Shown one piece after another: positions 1 through 8,140 of a stretch of DNA of 40,217 nt; position 1 is the stretch's first letter; each line of letters begins with the position of its first letter. Below the pieces are notes generated by a model. That model did no database searches. It had not been told where the DNA came from and saw only the letters and a program-made list of their open reading frames with translations. The position numbers and the translations under genes are program-made. This stretch comes from an uncultured Paraglaciecola sp. (GTDB taxonomy: Bacteria > Pseudomonadota > Gammaproteobacteria > Enterobacterales > Alteromonadaceae). The DNA is taken from contig NZ_CAJWCF010000037.1 of NCBI RefSeq assembly GCF_913020055.1, positions 1-40,217 of the forward strand. Direction: 5' to 3'.

Positions 1-236
1 GATACCTAACCGATTGTTAAACTTAGCAATAATTCATGCGCCTGTGAAATCGGCCTGAGCCAAGTGCATAGGCATGTAACCTTTTTACCCATCAGGTTGT
101 GACTACTTATCCGCCTCATATTTTTCAATTTTCTTAATCATATACAACTAAAGTTCAATTGTGATAAACGCCTATTAAAAGCTAGTCTATAGACAGTTTT
201 TTGAAGAATTTTAAATTGTCCAATAAGTGAATTAAA

Positions 237-1154
237 ATGATTAAGCAGATAATTGACTCGTCTATGGCTGACATATCAAATGCTAAAATTTTACTGGTTG
301 ATGACGACCCTCTGAATACTGCTATATTAAGCAAATCACTCGAGTTATTTGACAACGTATATTCTGTTCATTCCGGCCAAGATGCAATTGAGTTTTGTCA
401 TAAAATACTACCAGATTTAGTGCTATTGGATGTGGTGATGCCGCATTTAGATGGGCATATCACCTGCCAAATACTCAGAACAATAGATGGCATGGAAAAC
501 TGTCCAATTATTTTTTCCACGTCACTATCTGGTATTGAAGACGAAATTAAATGTTGGGAGGCAGGTGGAAATGATTTTGTCTCTAAACCCGTCTCACCGC
601 TTACTCTGTTAATGCGAGTACAATCACATATTAGGCTAAAATTACAATGTGATGAGCATAAGTCTATGGCTATTTTTGATAGTTTAACAGGGCTGCGCAA
701 TAGACATTTTTTTGATGGTTATTATCAACAGCAAATACATTTAAGCCTTCGCAACAAAACCGATTTATCGTTACTTGTTATAGATATAGATTACTTCGAA
801 AACTACAAAGAGTATTATGGTCATGCGAAAGGTGATTCATGCTTGATATTAATGGCTAAGATGATTTCTGAACTATTGCATCGCCCTACCGATGTTGTTG
901 TTCGTTATAACGGCGAAAAATTTGTGATTATATTACCCAACACTGATATTCAAGGTGCGAGGTTTATAGCAAACGAAATGATTAATCAATTTGCAAAAGA
1001 AGGTCTTCCAAACTCGCAATCTCCGCAGGGAATAATAACTGTAAGGACAGGTTTAGCCTCGTTTGCAACAAGCAAGGATGGAGAGGACATTCTTACGTTA
1101 GCTAACCAACGTCTGTCTTCGGTTAAGAGTGCTTGCCAAAGTGCCTGTGCCTAA
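237..1154 (+). CDS. Response regulator with degenerate GGDEF domain
   Basis: The 305-residue protein has an N-terminal receiver domain (about 16-135) with acidic pocket D22-D24, phospho-acceptor D65 (LLDVVMP) and K117, all intact. A GGDEF domain follows (about 148-300). The signature that should read GG(D/E)EF is NGEKF at 225-229. The Asn that contacts guanine in active cyclases (as in PleD) is K191, and the next Asp is E192. D183 and D185 of the metal-binding DID motif remain, as does the inhibitory-site RxxD (R216-D219), five residues before the signature. Family knowledge therefore suggests a catalytically dead domain that might still bind c-di-GMP at the I-site. It has the same architecture and near-identical spacing as the convergent neighbour, so the two are probably paralogues. 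Neither the start at 237 nor the in-frame ATG at 264 has a convincing SD. Confidence 0.9.
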   Translation: MIKQIIDSSMADISNAKILLVDDDPLNTAILSKSLELFDNVYSVHSGQDAIEFCHKILPDLVLLDVVMPHLDGHITCQILRTIDGMENCPIIFSTSLSGIEDEIKCWEAGGNDFVSKPVSPLTLLMRVQSHIRLKLQCDEHKSMAIFDSLTGLRNRHFFDGYYQQQIHLSLRNKTDLSLLVIDIDYFENYKEYYGHAKGDSCLILMAKMISELLHRPTDVVVRYNGEKFVIILPNTDIQGARFIANEMINQFAKEGLPNSQSPQGIITVRTGLASFATSKDGEDILTLANQRLSSVKSACQSACA

Positions 1155-1169
1155 AGTATCACTTTAGGC
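1149..1169. terminator. Hairpin between convergent GGDEF genes
   Basis: A perfect 8-bp stem (GCCTAAAG / CTTTAGGC) with a 5-nt loop spans both stop codons of the two convergent genes. It could act as a bidirectional terminator, but neither strand has a clear T-tract after it, so the call is tentative. Confidence 0.4.
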
Positions 1170-2087
1170 CATTAAAAACTGATCTCGCCCATTCTGCTTA
1201 GCAGCATATAATTTTTTATCCGCCTGTTCGATTACCTTTTCAGTTTCACGGGAGCCTTGTTCAACAATAGCACCACCAATACTGATAGTTAGCTTTTTAA
1301 AAGTAGAACCTGCATGTGTTAAATTAAGTTCTCGAATGACTTCAACTAAATGTTCACCAACATATTGCACACCCTTTGCATCTGTATTCGGTAAAACAAC
1401 CACAAACTCTTCGCCACCGTAACGAGCAACGCAATCGGTGGGTCTCTTAGTAGCTGAAGAGGGAGCTGCAGCCACCACTTTTAAACAATCATCACCTTTA
1501 AGGTGGCCATAAGTGTCGTTGTATTGTTTAAAATAATCGATGTCTATCATCAACAAACCTAACGGTGTTTTATTCCTAGCAGCTAACTCAGATTGTTCCA
1601 GAAAATAGGTATCAAAAAAACGCCTATTATGAATTTGAGTTAAGCCATCAGAAGTGGCTAACCGCTTTAATTCATCTGTTAATATTTTAACCGACAAGTG
1701 GGCATTAATTCTGTGGCGTAAGGTTTTAACCGAAAAAGGTTTACTGATAAAATCAACACAACCAGCATCCCAACATTCATCTTCCGATTGAGGGTCAGAA
1801 GCGGCAGTAATAAAAATGACTGGGATATCTTTTGTAATAACGTTTTTTTTCAAAACATCATAAGCTTCCAACCCGCTCATACCCGGCATATTAATATCCA
1901 TAAGCACTAAATCTGGTGGAGTACTTTCGCAAAAATCAACTGCTGCTTGGCCATCAGATACATGGTGTGCGTCATAACTATCAGCCAAAGCCTGCGTAGA
2001 AATAGTTGCACTGATAAGGTCGTCTTCGACCACCAAAACAACTATTTTTTGTGAAGAAATTGTTTTGGTAACTAAGGAATCTGACAA
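1164..2087 (-). CDS. Response regulator diguanylate cyclase (REC-GGDEF)
   Basis: The 307-residue protein has a receiver domain with E21-D23, phospho-acceptor D64 (LMDINMP) and K116, then a GGDEF domain with the active signature GGEEF at 224-228. The DID motif (182-184) and the guanine-contacting N190 and D199 are present, and the I-site RxxD is R215-D218. It is expected to make c-di-GMP from two GTP when the receiver is phosphorylated, with product inhibition. The start codon is TTG, supported by an AGGAG SD nine bases upstream; no sensor kinase is adjacent. The helix before the I-site contains an unusual APSSAT stretch including a proline. The gene is convergent with the degenerate paralogue, with a 9-bp gap. 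Confidence 0.93.
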   Translation of the reverse strand: MSDSLVTKTISSQKIVVLVVEDDLISATISTQALADSYDAHHVSDGQAAVDFCESTPPDLVLMDINMPGMSGLEAYDVLKKNVITKDIPVIFITAASDPQSEDECWDAGCVDFISKPFSVKTLRHRINAHLSVKILTDELKRLATSDGLTQIHNRRFFDTYFLEQSELAARNKTPLGLLMIDIDYFKQYNDTYGHLKGDDCLKVVAAAPSSATKRPTDCVARYGGEEFVVVLPNTDAKGVQYVGEHLVEVIRELNLTHAGSTFKKLTISIGGAIVEQGSRETEKVIEQADKKLYAAKQNGRDQFLMA

Positions 2088-2320
2088 GATAATACACTCC
2101 TAAAAACAGGGTAATCATAGTTTCAATATACGAAAGTAACCATATCTTTCAAGATTAACATATTTGCTTTAAAAAGTTGATTAGCCAAAAAGATGAGCAT
2201 TTTAACGCCCAGATAAACCATATAAATATTACTGCCGATGATTGGTTAATTATGATGTTTTGATTAGGTTAACCTTGGTACAACATTATTCTTCTATGAA
2301 AAACTTGTAGATCTACTTAA

Positions 2321-3116
2321 CTATTTTTGAACCAGATTATCACCTTTGGCAACCATAGACGTGCCGTCAAATGTCCATTGGTTAATTATTTCAGCGAGAT
2401 CTCCCTGCTGTTCCATTTCTTCTAAAAGCTTAGGAAGCTGAATTATGAGCTCAGAATAATATTTAGATTTTTTTGAGAGATACAAATAAGCATTGGTCTG
2501 GTGGAATACAAACTGAGGTTTAACTTTGCCAAACACTTTTTTTTCATTCAACAAATAAACTAGCCCTCGCTCTGAAGTAGCTAGATAGTCAATACGCTTC
2601 AATAACAACATATCCAAAGCCTTAACATTATCGAGCAAAGGGATTTTGTAAATATCAGTTTGATTATCGAAATTTTCACCATAAAAGGCACTGCTAATAT
2701 AGCCGACTGTATGCCCTTTCAATTCCCCTAATGAACTGACCGTTTTAGCACTTTTGAGACTCACTATCATAAAGGAGGGCTTTGTGATTAGTGTGATTTT
2801 TTTTACCTAATTCATTAGCAGCTTTACTCTCAATCAAAATCGCAAGGTCAGCCTTTCCACTTCTAATCGTTCGCATAAACCTCGTTGCTGGCACTGGAAA
2901 AACATCTAATTTGAAGGCTGAAATTTGATTGATTTTATTAACAAGCTCTACCTGAGTCCCGGTTAACTTCCCCTCTGAATCGAAGTAGGCGTAAGGAGTT
3001 AAAATAGGGGCTACGAAAGAAATATCCGGAGCGGCTTTAACGTTGATAACACAACAAGCCGTTAACATAACAACTAACACAACATGTTTAATTACAGTTC
3101 TCAATAAATGTCCCAA
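2321..3116 (-). pseudogene. Periplasmic solute-binding protein (SBP_bac_3 type), frameshifted
   Basis: Two overlapping reading frames together encode one extracellular solute-binding protein of about 264 residues. The upstream part (3116-2745) carries a signal peptide ending near VKA-AP and lobe 1 (YAYFDSEGKLTG, ADLAILIE). The downstream part (from about 2770) carries the rest (ELKGHTVGYISS, DYLATSERG). The frame breaks at a run of eight A on the coding strand (plus-strand T8 at 2797-2804). With seven A the protein reads through smoothly as GKKITLITKPSF into MIVSLKSAK. It may be a pseudogene, a phase-variable gene, a gene using slippage, or a sequencing error. The start is TTG at 3116, or TTG at 3104, which has GGGA six bases upstream. 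No transporter genes flank it; such orphan binding proteins in marine bacteria often sit near GGDEF or kinase genes. Confidence 0.8.
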
Positions 3117-3291
3117 CTCTATGACTACAAACTCTTTACTTATCTGTGGATAAACACTTTACAGTAACGTGAAAAATATACTTGTCGAATTATGACATTA
3201 AATTTTCACCTAAACTTTTAGACCTAATTCGAAACACTATAAAACCATAGTACGAAACTTGGGAATCCCCAACCTTACTCTGCATCGCCTC

Positions 3292-5019
3292 CTACCTAGC
3301 TAATAACCCAATAATAATCACCAGTAAAATCACACACATACTCTGCCAAAACACTACTGGGTCACGCTCCATAAGAGGTGGCTTGGTTTTGCTCAGAAAT
3401 GCTTTACTCGGTTGGCTTAAATCATATATAAACTCTGATAATTCCTGGTAACGTTTGTAAGGGTTAGGATGTAGTGCTTTTTTTAAAGTGTCATCTATCC
3501 AAGCTGGAATTTCTCTGTCGTCGTGCAAGGCAGTTTGATAACGGAGTTTGTTCTGGGCTGACTTGTTTCTGGCTTTGGCGACTTCTGCTCCGTATGGCAA
3601 TTTACCCGTAAGCATTTGGTAGGTGATGACCCCTAATGAAAACAAATCTGAGCGAGGAGTGCCCACTTCGCCTAAAAAGTATTCTGGGGCGGTGTATTGA
3701 GCAGTACCTAAGATATTTTGGTGTTCGATTGACTGGGTCATTTCCATTAACCCCGCCACTTTGGTTGAGCCAAAATCTATAATTTTTACTACACCTGATT
3801 GGTCAATCATAATGTTTTCAGGGCGTATGTCTTGATGCAACATTTCTAATCGATGAAACGCTTGTAGACCCTTGGCAATTTGCCTCACTATTTCGCGTAC
3901 ACTTTGCAAACTCGGCTTTGGGTTATCAATCATCCACTGGGTTAGAGTTTGCCCATCGATAAATTCAAAGGCAGTGTACAAATAATGACGTTTACGTGTT
4001 AACTCGCGAGGTTTAAGCACATGGGCACTGCTAATCCTTTTGGCAATCCACTCCTCCATCAAAAAACGTTCTAAATAAGCGGGGTCATCTTGCAAGTCGA
4101 CAGAGGGTGTTTTAACTACAATGGGAGGACTAGATTGCGTCTCATTATCTTCAACTAAATACACATGGCTGCGACTAGTGGCGTACAAATTTCGTACCAC
4201 TTTAAAGCAGTCAAATTCATTCCGCACATCTAACACAGGCAGGAAAGGCAACTCGGTGAGTTGTTGCATTCTCTCATTCAAATCTTGACTAGGCAGTGAA
4301 TCAATTCGCACAACTTGCGCAGTGAGGTTGTCGGTGCTGCCAATTTTATAAGCAGTATCCACCAAAAGCTTAGCCACATCATTTATCTCGATTTGAGAAT
4401 CAGTTACAGCAGATAACAAAAAATCGTTGCTGACATGTTCATATACTCCATCAGTTGCAAATATAAATATGTCATCTTGCTCAATGACAAAGGATTGATA
4501 GTCGTATTCCAACTGTGGATATATGCCCATTGCGCGGCTCAGGTAACTTTGTTCACTGGAAACCCAAGTGCGGTGATCATCAGTAAGCTGCTCTAGCTCG
4601 CCATTACGTAAACGATAGATTCGGCTATCACCCAAATGGAATATGTGTGCAGTAGTTGATTTGATAATCATCGCACTTAAGGTACACACATAACCTTTAT
4701 TCTTATCAAATCGGTGTTCACTTTTTTGACTTTGTGAATGCAACCACGAATTGCTAGCGGTGAGCACTTGGTCAGCAGATTTCTTAACCGACCAAGTTTC
4801 GGAGGTACAAAAATAATCATCCAGCAAGCCTCTTACTGAAGCTTCACTGGCAATATGACTCACTTCGCTGCTGCTTATACCATCGGCAATCGCAATTGCA
4901 ATTCCTTTGGAAGACAACAAAGGCTCTTTGGGTACCAACACGCCATAAAAATCCTGATTGATGTCTTTGCGACCTTTATCAGAATATTGTCCAACCGATA
5001 TAGCTATAGCGTCAGACAT
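3292..5019 (-). CDS. PP2C phosphatase-Ser/Thr kinase fusion, membrane anchored
   Basis: The longest frame starts at 5040 (582 residues; numbering below uses it). The internal ATG at 5019 has GGGGA eight bases upstream and gives the usual MSDAIAISVGQ beginning, so I prefer it. Residues 15-250 form a PP2C phosphatase with metal ligands D30 (NQD), D53-G54, D197 (TDG) and D237 (DN). Residues about 280-545 form a Hanks-type kinase with Lys310, catalytic loop HQDIRPEN (D404, N409) and DFG (D422-G424). Two oddities: the glycine-rich loop (284-296) lacks glycines, and HRD is HQD, so this is a non-RD kinase that would not need activation-loop phosphorylation. A single C-terminal membrane helix (about 562-581) would hold both enzymes in the cytoplasm. 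The gene follows cynS by about 40 bp in a likely operon. A weak 5-bp hairpin (3259-3272) lies past the stop. Confidence 0.9.
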   Translation of the reverse strand: MSDAIAISVGQYSDKGRKDINQDFYGVLVPKEPLLSSKGIAIAIADGISSSEVSHIASEASVRGLLDDYFCTSETWSVKKSADQVLTASNSWLHSQSQKSEHRFDKNKGYVCTLSAMIIKSTTAHIFHLGDSRIYRLRNGELEQLTDDHRTWVSSEQSYLSRAMGIYPQLEYDYQSFVIEQDDIFIFATDGVYEHVSNDFLLSAVTDSQIEINDVAKLLVDTAYKIGSTDNLTAQVVRIDSLPSQDLNERMQQLTELPFLPVLDVRNEFDCFKVVRNLYATSRSHVYLVEDNETQSSPPIVVKTPSVDLQDDPAYLERFLMEEWIAKRISSAHVLKPRELTRKRHYLYTAFEFIDGQTLTQWMIDNPKPSLQSVREIVRQIAKGLQAFHRLEMLHQDIRPENIMIDQSGVVKIIDFGSTKVAGLMEMTQSIEHQNILGTAQYTAPEYFLGEVGTPRSDLFSLGVITYQMLTGKLPYGAEVAKARNKSAQNKLRYQTALHDDREIPAWIDDTLKKALHPNPYKRYQELSEFIYDLSQPSKAFLSKTKPPLMERDPVVFWQSMCVILLVIIIGLLAR

Positions 5020-5057
5020 GTCAGTGGTCCCCATTAACATAAGCTGATTGATAAAAA

Positions 5058-5501
5058 CTAGTAACTTTTATAAGGCAAAAATTTACCTGACATGGTGATC
5101 TTAACTCTATCACCTTTAGGATCTTCTTTACGGCTTAGGTCCATATCAAAATCAATCGCGCTCATAATACCGTCACCAAACTCTTCGTGAATAAGCGCTT
5201 TAAAGGTCGTACCGTAAACGCTGATTAACTCATAAAACCGGTAAATCAATGGGTCTGTTGGTACTGCTGTGGGTAATGAACCTTTATAAGGCACTACTTG
5301 TAATTGAGCCACCGCCGCTTCAGGCAAGTCTAACAATTCGCCAACTATGCAGGCTTGCTCAGCGGTTAACGTCATCTGCCCTAATAAAGCAGCGGTAGTC
5401 CATTCTTTACTTTGGCCTACAGCCTCGGCAAGTTGTGGCCAAGTCAGGTTTTTAAGTTGTTTTTGTAGAATAATTAATTCTGTTACTTCATTGCGATTCA
5501 T
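5058..5501 (-). CDS. cynS: Cyanate hydratase (cyanase)
   Basis: The 147-residue protein is full length for cyanase. It converts cyanate plus bicarbonate to ammonia and two CO2 (via carbamate) in a cytoplasmic decamer. An N-terminal helical HTH-like domain (1-75) is followed by the catalytic domain. R88 (YRFYE), E91 and S114 (GIMSAIDFDM) correspond to the E. coli triad Arg96, Glu99 and Ser122 with a constant offset of eight. The C-terminus GKFLPYKSY is family-typical. The ATG has an AGAGAG-type SD. It lies 100 bp downstream of the FNT channel and just upstream of the kinase-phosphatase. The context suggests cyanate (or nitrite/cyanate) use as nitrogen source or detoxification. Confidence 0.97.
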   Translation of the reverse strand: MNRNEVTELIILQKQLKNLTWPQLAEAVGQSKEWTTAALLGQMTLTAEQACIVGELLDLPEAAVAQLQVVPYKGSLPTAVPTDPLIYRFYELISVYGTTFKALIHEEFGDGIMSAIDFDMDLSRKEDPKGDRVKITMSGKFLPYKSY

Positions 5502-5601
5502 TACATAACTCTCTTAATATATACAATTAACAAATAATACTTGCTGCCAACAGGTAATAGGCTGTTGAGCCATACCTGCGACAACAAATACCAAAGGGGA
5601 A

Positions 5602-6411
5602 TTAAGCACTAGCCTTTTTACTCTCACGCACGTGAGTATAATAAATAGGTAAGCCTACTAATAAGAAACCACCAAACAAGTTGCCCAATACAGTTGGAAT
5701 TTCATTCCATAATAGATAATCAGAGATAGCGAATTCCCCACCCATGATCATAGAGAATGGGAAAAGGAACATATTCACAATTGAATGCTCAAATACCATA
5801 AAGAAGAACAACATAATAGGCATCCACATGGCTGCCATTTTAGCGCCTGCAGAAGTAGAGATCATGGCGCCAACCACCCCCATAGATACCATCCAGTTGC
5901 ATAACATGCCGCGAATAAAGATAGTAAACCAGCCGCCAATTCCTTGCTCTTTATAGCCAAGTGTTCTTGATTCACCAATTGAGGCTACTTTTTCAGCAAT
6001 GACACCACCATCAATCTGATAACCATATGTCAGTATAAAAGATGCAAAGAATGCTGTAGTGAGCGCTCCTCCAAAGTTTCCACAGAAAACCAGCCCCCAA
6101 TTTCTAAGCATGCCATTCACTGTACAGCCTGGTCTTTTGTCGATAACGGCAAGAGGCACTAAAGTAAACACACCTGTTAATAAGTCATACTTCATCAAAT
6201 AAAGCATGATAAAACCAACAGGGAAAAGCACAGATCCAAGTATAGGGCTACCGGTTTTTATAATGACTGTAATGGCAAAAAATGCAGCCAACGCAAGAAT
6301 GGCGCCCGCCATAAATGCTCTAATTAACGTATCTTTGGTGGACATAAAAATTTTCTGTTCACCCGCGTCTACCATTTTGGTAGCGAACTCTTTTGGTTCT
6401 AAATAAGACAT
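5602..6411 (-). CDS. Formate/nitrite transporter (FNT) family channel
   Basis: The 269-residue integral membrane protein has the FNT layout of six membrane segments and an N-terminal amphipathic segment with the family motif EFATKMVDAGEQKI. The pore histidine lies in VFEHSIVNMF, and the constriction-type segment KYDLLTGVF is present. FNT proteins (FocA, NirC, HSC) pass small monovalent anions such as formate, nitrite or hydrosulfide; the true substrate here cannot be read from sequence. A strong GAGAGGAAAG SD precedes the ATG. It is the first gene of the channel-cynS-kinase operon, which makes nitrite or cyanate import plausible, as inference only. A terminator-like hairpin sits in its leader. 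Confidence 0.93.
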   Translation of the reverse strand: MSYLEPKEFATKMVDAGEQKIFMSTKDTLIRAFMAGAILALAAFFAITVIIKTGSPILGSVLFPVGFIMLYLMKYDLLTGVFTLVPLAVIDKRPGCTVNGMLRNWGLVFCGNFGGALTTAFFASFILTYGYQIDGGVIAEKVASIGESRTLGYKEQGIGGWFTIFIRGMLCNWMVSMGVVGAMISTSAGAKMAAMWMPIMLFFFMVFEHSIVNMFLFPFSMIMGGEFAISDYLLWNEIPTVLGNLFGGFLLVGLPIYYTHVRESKKASA

Positions 6412-6741
6412 TACTTTCCTCTCTCATTTTTATTAATGTTATTGACGTTTTTAGAGCCAAAAAAACGTCCATTAACGCATCAGAATTCTCTAATGAGTTA
6501 ATGGACGTCGTTATCCAATTGAATCTTTTATTTTTAGGTCATCATTGACCTTGACTCACACAGGTAAAAGCAAACTTCGAGCCAAAAACAATGAGACTTC
6601 ATCTCAACTCAAAATGGCTTATTCAACGGGGGCTGGAGAAGCTAAAGTTATTTAATGGAATATAAGAAAGGGTTAAATCACTCCAAAATCGAACAAACAC
6701 GCACCCTAAAGGTGCATGTTAATCTAACTATGGTATTAGTT
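6412..6741. other. Intergenic region between yghU and FNT operon
   Basis: This 330-bp gap holds the 12-bp hairpin plus T-tract entered separately. A second, weaker hairpin (GCACC / GGTGC, 6701-6715), about 25 bp past the yghU stop, may help end that transcript. No ORF with coding character is visible. The FNT-operon promoter is presumably here, but I cannot assign -35/-10 boxes with confidence. Confidence 0.5.
6458..6508 (-). terminator. Rho-independent terminator or attenuator ahead of FNT
   Basis: Read on the minus strand, a 12-bp perfect stem (arms 6508-6497 and 6476-6465, ACGTCCATTAAC / GTTAATGGACGT) with a 20-nt loop is followed at once by T7. It lies about 50 bp upstream of the FNT start. 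It could end transcripts from the GST gene or attenuate the FNT operon. The 3' arm can also pair with a downstream segment (GACGTTTTT / AAAAACGTC, 6469-6461 with 6452-6444). Confidence 0.6.
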
Positions 6742-7614
6742 TTATTCAGACGGCTCGATTTTGTCTTGGGTCTTATTCTGGAAATCACTGGCATCATTAC
6801 GCTGACGTAATTGGCCTTCTGGCGCACCCCAACTGCGATTCACCATTTTTCCGCGCTGCACAGCCTCTCTAGCATCAATCTGTTTGGCCCAGCGCAGCAA
6901 ATTTGTATAAGACGTTACATCTAAAAATTCAGCAGCTTCATATAATTTGCCTAACACCATTGCGCCGTACCACGCCCAGATAGCCATATCAGCAATAGTG
7001 TATTCGTCACCACAGATATACTCTTTATCGGCTAACTGAAGATTTAATACATCCAGCTGGCGTTTCACTTCCATCGCATAACGATCGATAGGGTATTGGT
7101 ATTTCTCTGGCGCATAAGCGTAAAAATGTCCAAAACCACCACCTAACATAGGCGCACTGCCCATTTGCCAAAATAACCATGACATACACTCTGGCTTTTT
7201 AGCAGGGTCGCTAGGCAAAAAGGCATTAAATTTCTCTGCCAAGTACAATAAAATAGCCCCTGACTCAAATACTCGAGTAGGTGGGTTAGTACTGTTGTCC
7301 ATTAACGCAGGTATTTTTGAATTAGGGTTGATAGCAACAAAATCACTGCCAAACTGCTCACCTTCCATGATATTCACTATGTACGCATCATATTCGGCCC
7401 CAGTAAAACCAGCCGCCAATAACTCTTCTAACATAACAGTGACTTTTACGCCGTTGGGCGTAGCCAAAGAATGTAGCTGCATTGGGTGTTTACCTACTGG
7501 TAACGTTTTATCGTGGGTAGCGCCAGCTACAGGCCGATTGATATTGGCAAATTTTCCACCACTACCGGCTTCCCAAGTCCATACTTTTGGTGGGACATAA
7601 GTTGCATCTGTCAT
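6742..7614 (-). CDS. yghU: YghU-type glutathione S-transferase / disulfide-bond oxidoreductase
   Basis: The 290-residue protein is closely similar throughout to E. coli YghU (288 residues): N-terminal extension YVPPKVWTWE..NINRPVAG, thioredoxin-like domain with TPNGVKVTVMLEELL and NPNSKIPAL, then an all-helical GST C-domain with EYTIADMAIWAWYG. YghU-family (Nu-class) enzymes bind two glutathiones and reduce disulfides or organic hydroperoxides. The ATG has a GGAA element at suitable distance. It appears monocistronic, separated from the FNT operon by 330 bp. Cytoplasmic, with no signal peptide. Confidence 0.95.
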   Translation of the reverse strand: MTDATYVPPKVWTWEAGSGGKFANINRPVAGATHDKTLPVGKHPMQLHSLATPNGVKVTVMLEELLAAGFTGAEYDAYIVNIMEGEQFGSDFVAINPNSKIPALMDNSTNPPTRVFESGAILLYLAEKFNAFLPSDPAKKPECMSWLFWQMGSAPMLGGGFGHFYAYAPEKYQYPIDRYAMEVKRQLDVLNLQLADKEYICGDEYTIADMAIWAWYGAMVLGKLYEAAEFLDVTSYTNLLRWAKQIDAREAVQRGKMVNRSWGAPEGQLRQRNDASDFQNKTQDKIEPSE

Positions 7615-7735
7615 ATTAAGGATTCCATTTGATATACGTTGATGAGAGATAAGTAAGCTTAAACGTCATTAATCTTTCAGTTTATATGGGATTAAAACCT
7701 CAAAGATAAAGCACTACAACAAAAACTAGGCATAA

Positions 7736-7768
7736 AACGAAAAAGGGCTTCAAATAATTGAAGCCCTT
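7736..7768 (-). terminator. Rho-independent terminator after EF-hand gene
   Basis: An 11-bp perfect stem (AAGGGCTTCAA / TTGAAGCCCTT) with a 4-nt loop is followed on the minus strand by T5CGT4. It lies about 30 bp past the stop of the EF-hand gene. Confidence 0.85.
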
Positions 7769-7796
7769 AATACAAAAACCTGACCAACCACTAAGG

Positions 7797-8042
7797 TTAG
7801 TATTCCCACCAAGACTGTTGCCACCACTCTAAAAACTCTTCGAAGTCGATAGAGCCGTCACTATTCTTATCAATTAGGCCAAACCCTTCTTTAACGTGGC
7901 TTGCTTTAGTTTTCGGTGACAATACCGTTAACAACTCAATAAACTCTCTAAAGCCAATTTCGCCGCTGCCATCAGTATCAAAGAAGTCAAACTCTTTACG
8001 AGCTTCTGCAATTTTTTCTGGAGATAATGCTTTTTCAGACAT
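7797..8042 (-). CDS. Small EF-hand calcium-binding protein
   Basis: The 81-residue protein has two EF-hand loops. The first is DTDGSGEIGFRE and the second DKNSDGSIDFEE; both keep acidic or Asn/Ser ligands at positions 1, 3 and 5 and the bidentate Glu at 12. The spacing between loops is that of a paired EF-hand lobe. There is no signal peptide, so it should be cytoplasmic, as a calcium buffer or sensor. Its partner is unknown. It is a single-gene unit with its own terminator. Confidence 0.9.
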   Translation of the reverse strand: MSEKALSPEKIAEARKEFDFFDTDGSGEIGFREFIELLTVLSPKTKASHVKEGFGLIDKNSDGSIDFEEFLEWWQQSWWEY

Positions 8043-8140
8043 AGTTTCTTCAACCTTTATTTTAATAGGGTAAGTCTAACGCTTATAACAAGTAGGTGTC
8101 TATGAGCTATTAGTATTAGTGCAGATAAACGGTTGATTAA

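Noticed and set aside
1-236. A c-di-GMP riboswitch before the first GGDEF gene
   Set aside because: The region does not contain the conserved GEMM-type core; only AT-rich sequence is seen.
7295-7600. Antisense reading frames opposite known genes (for example inside yghU, relA, pilT)
   Set aside because: They are shadows with no domain signal and no SD; composition follows the sense gene.
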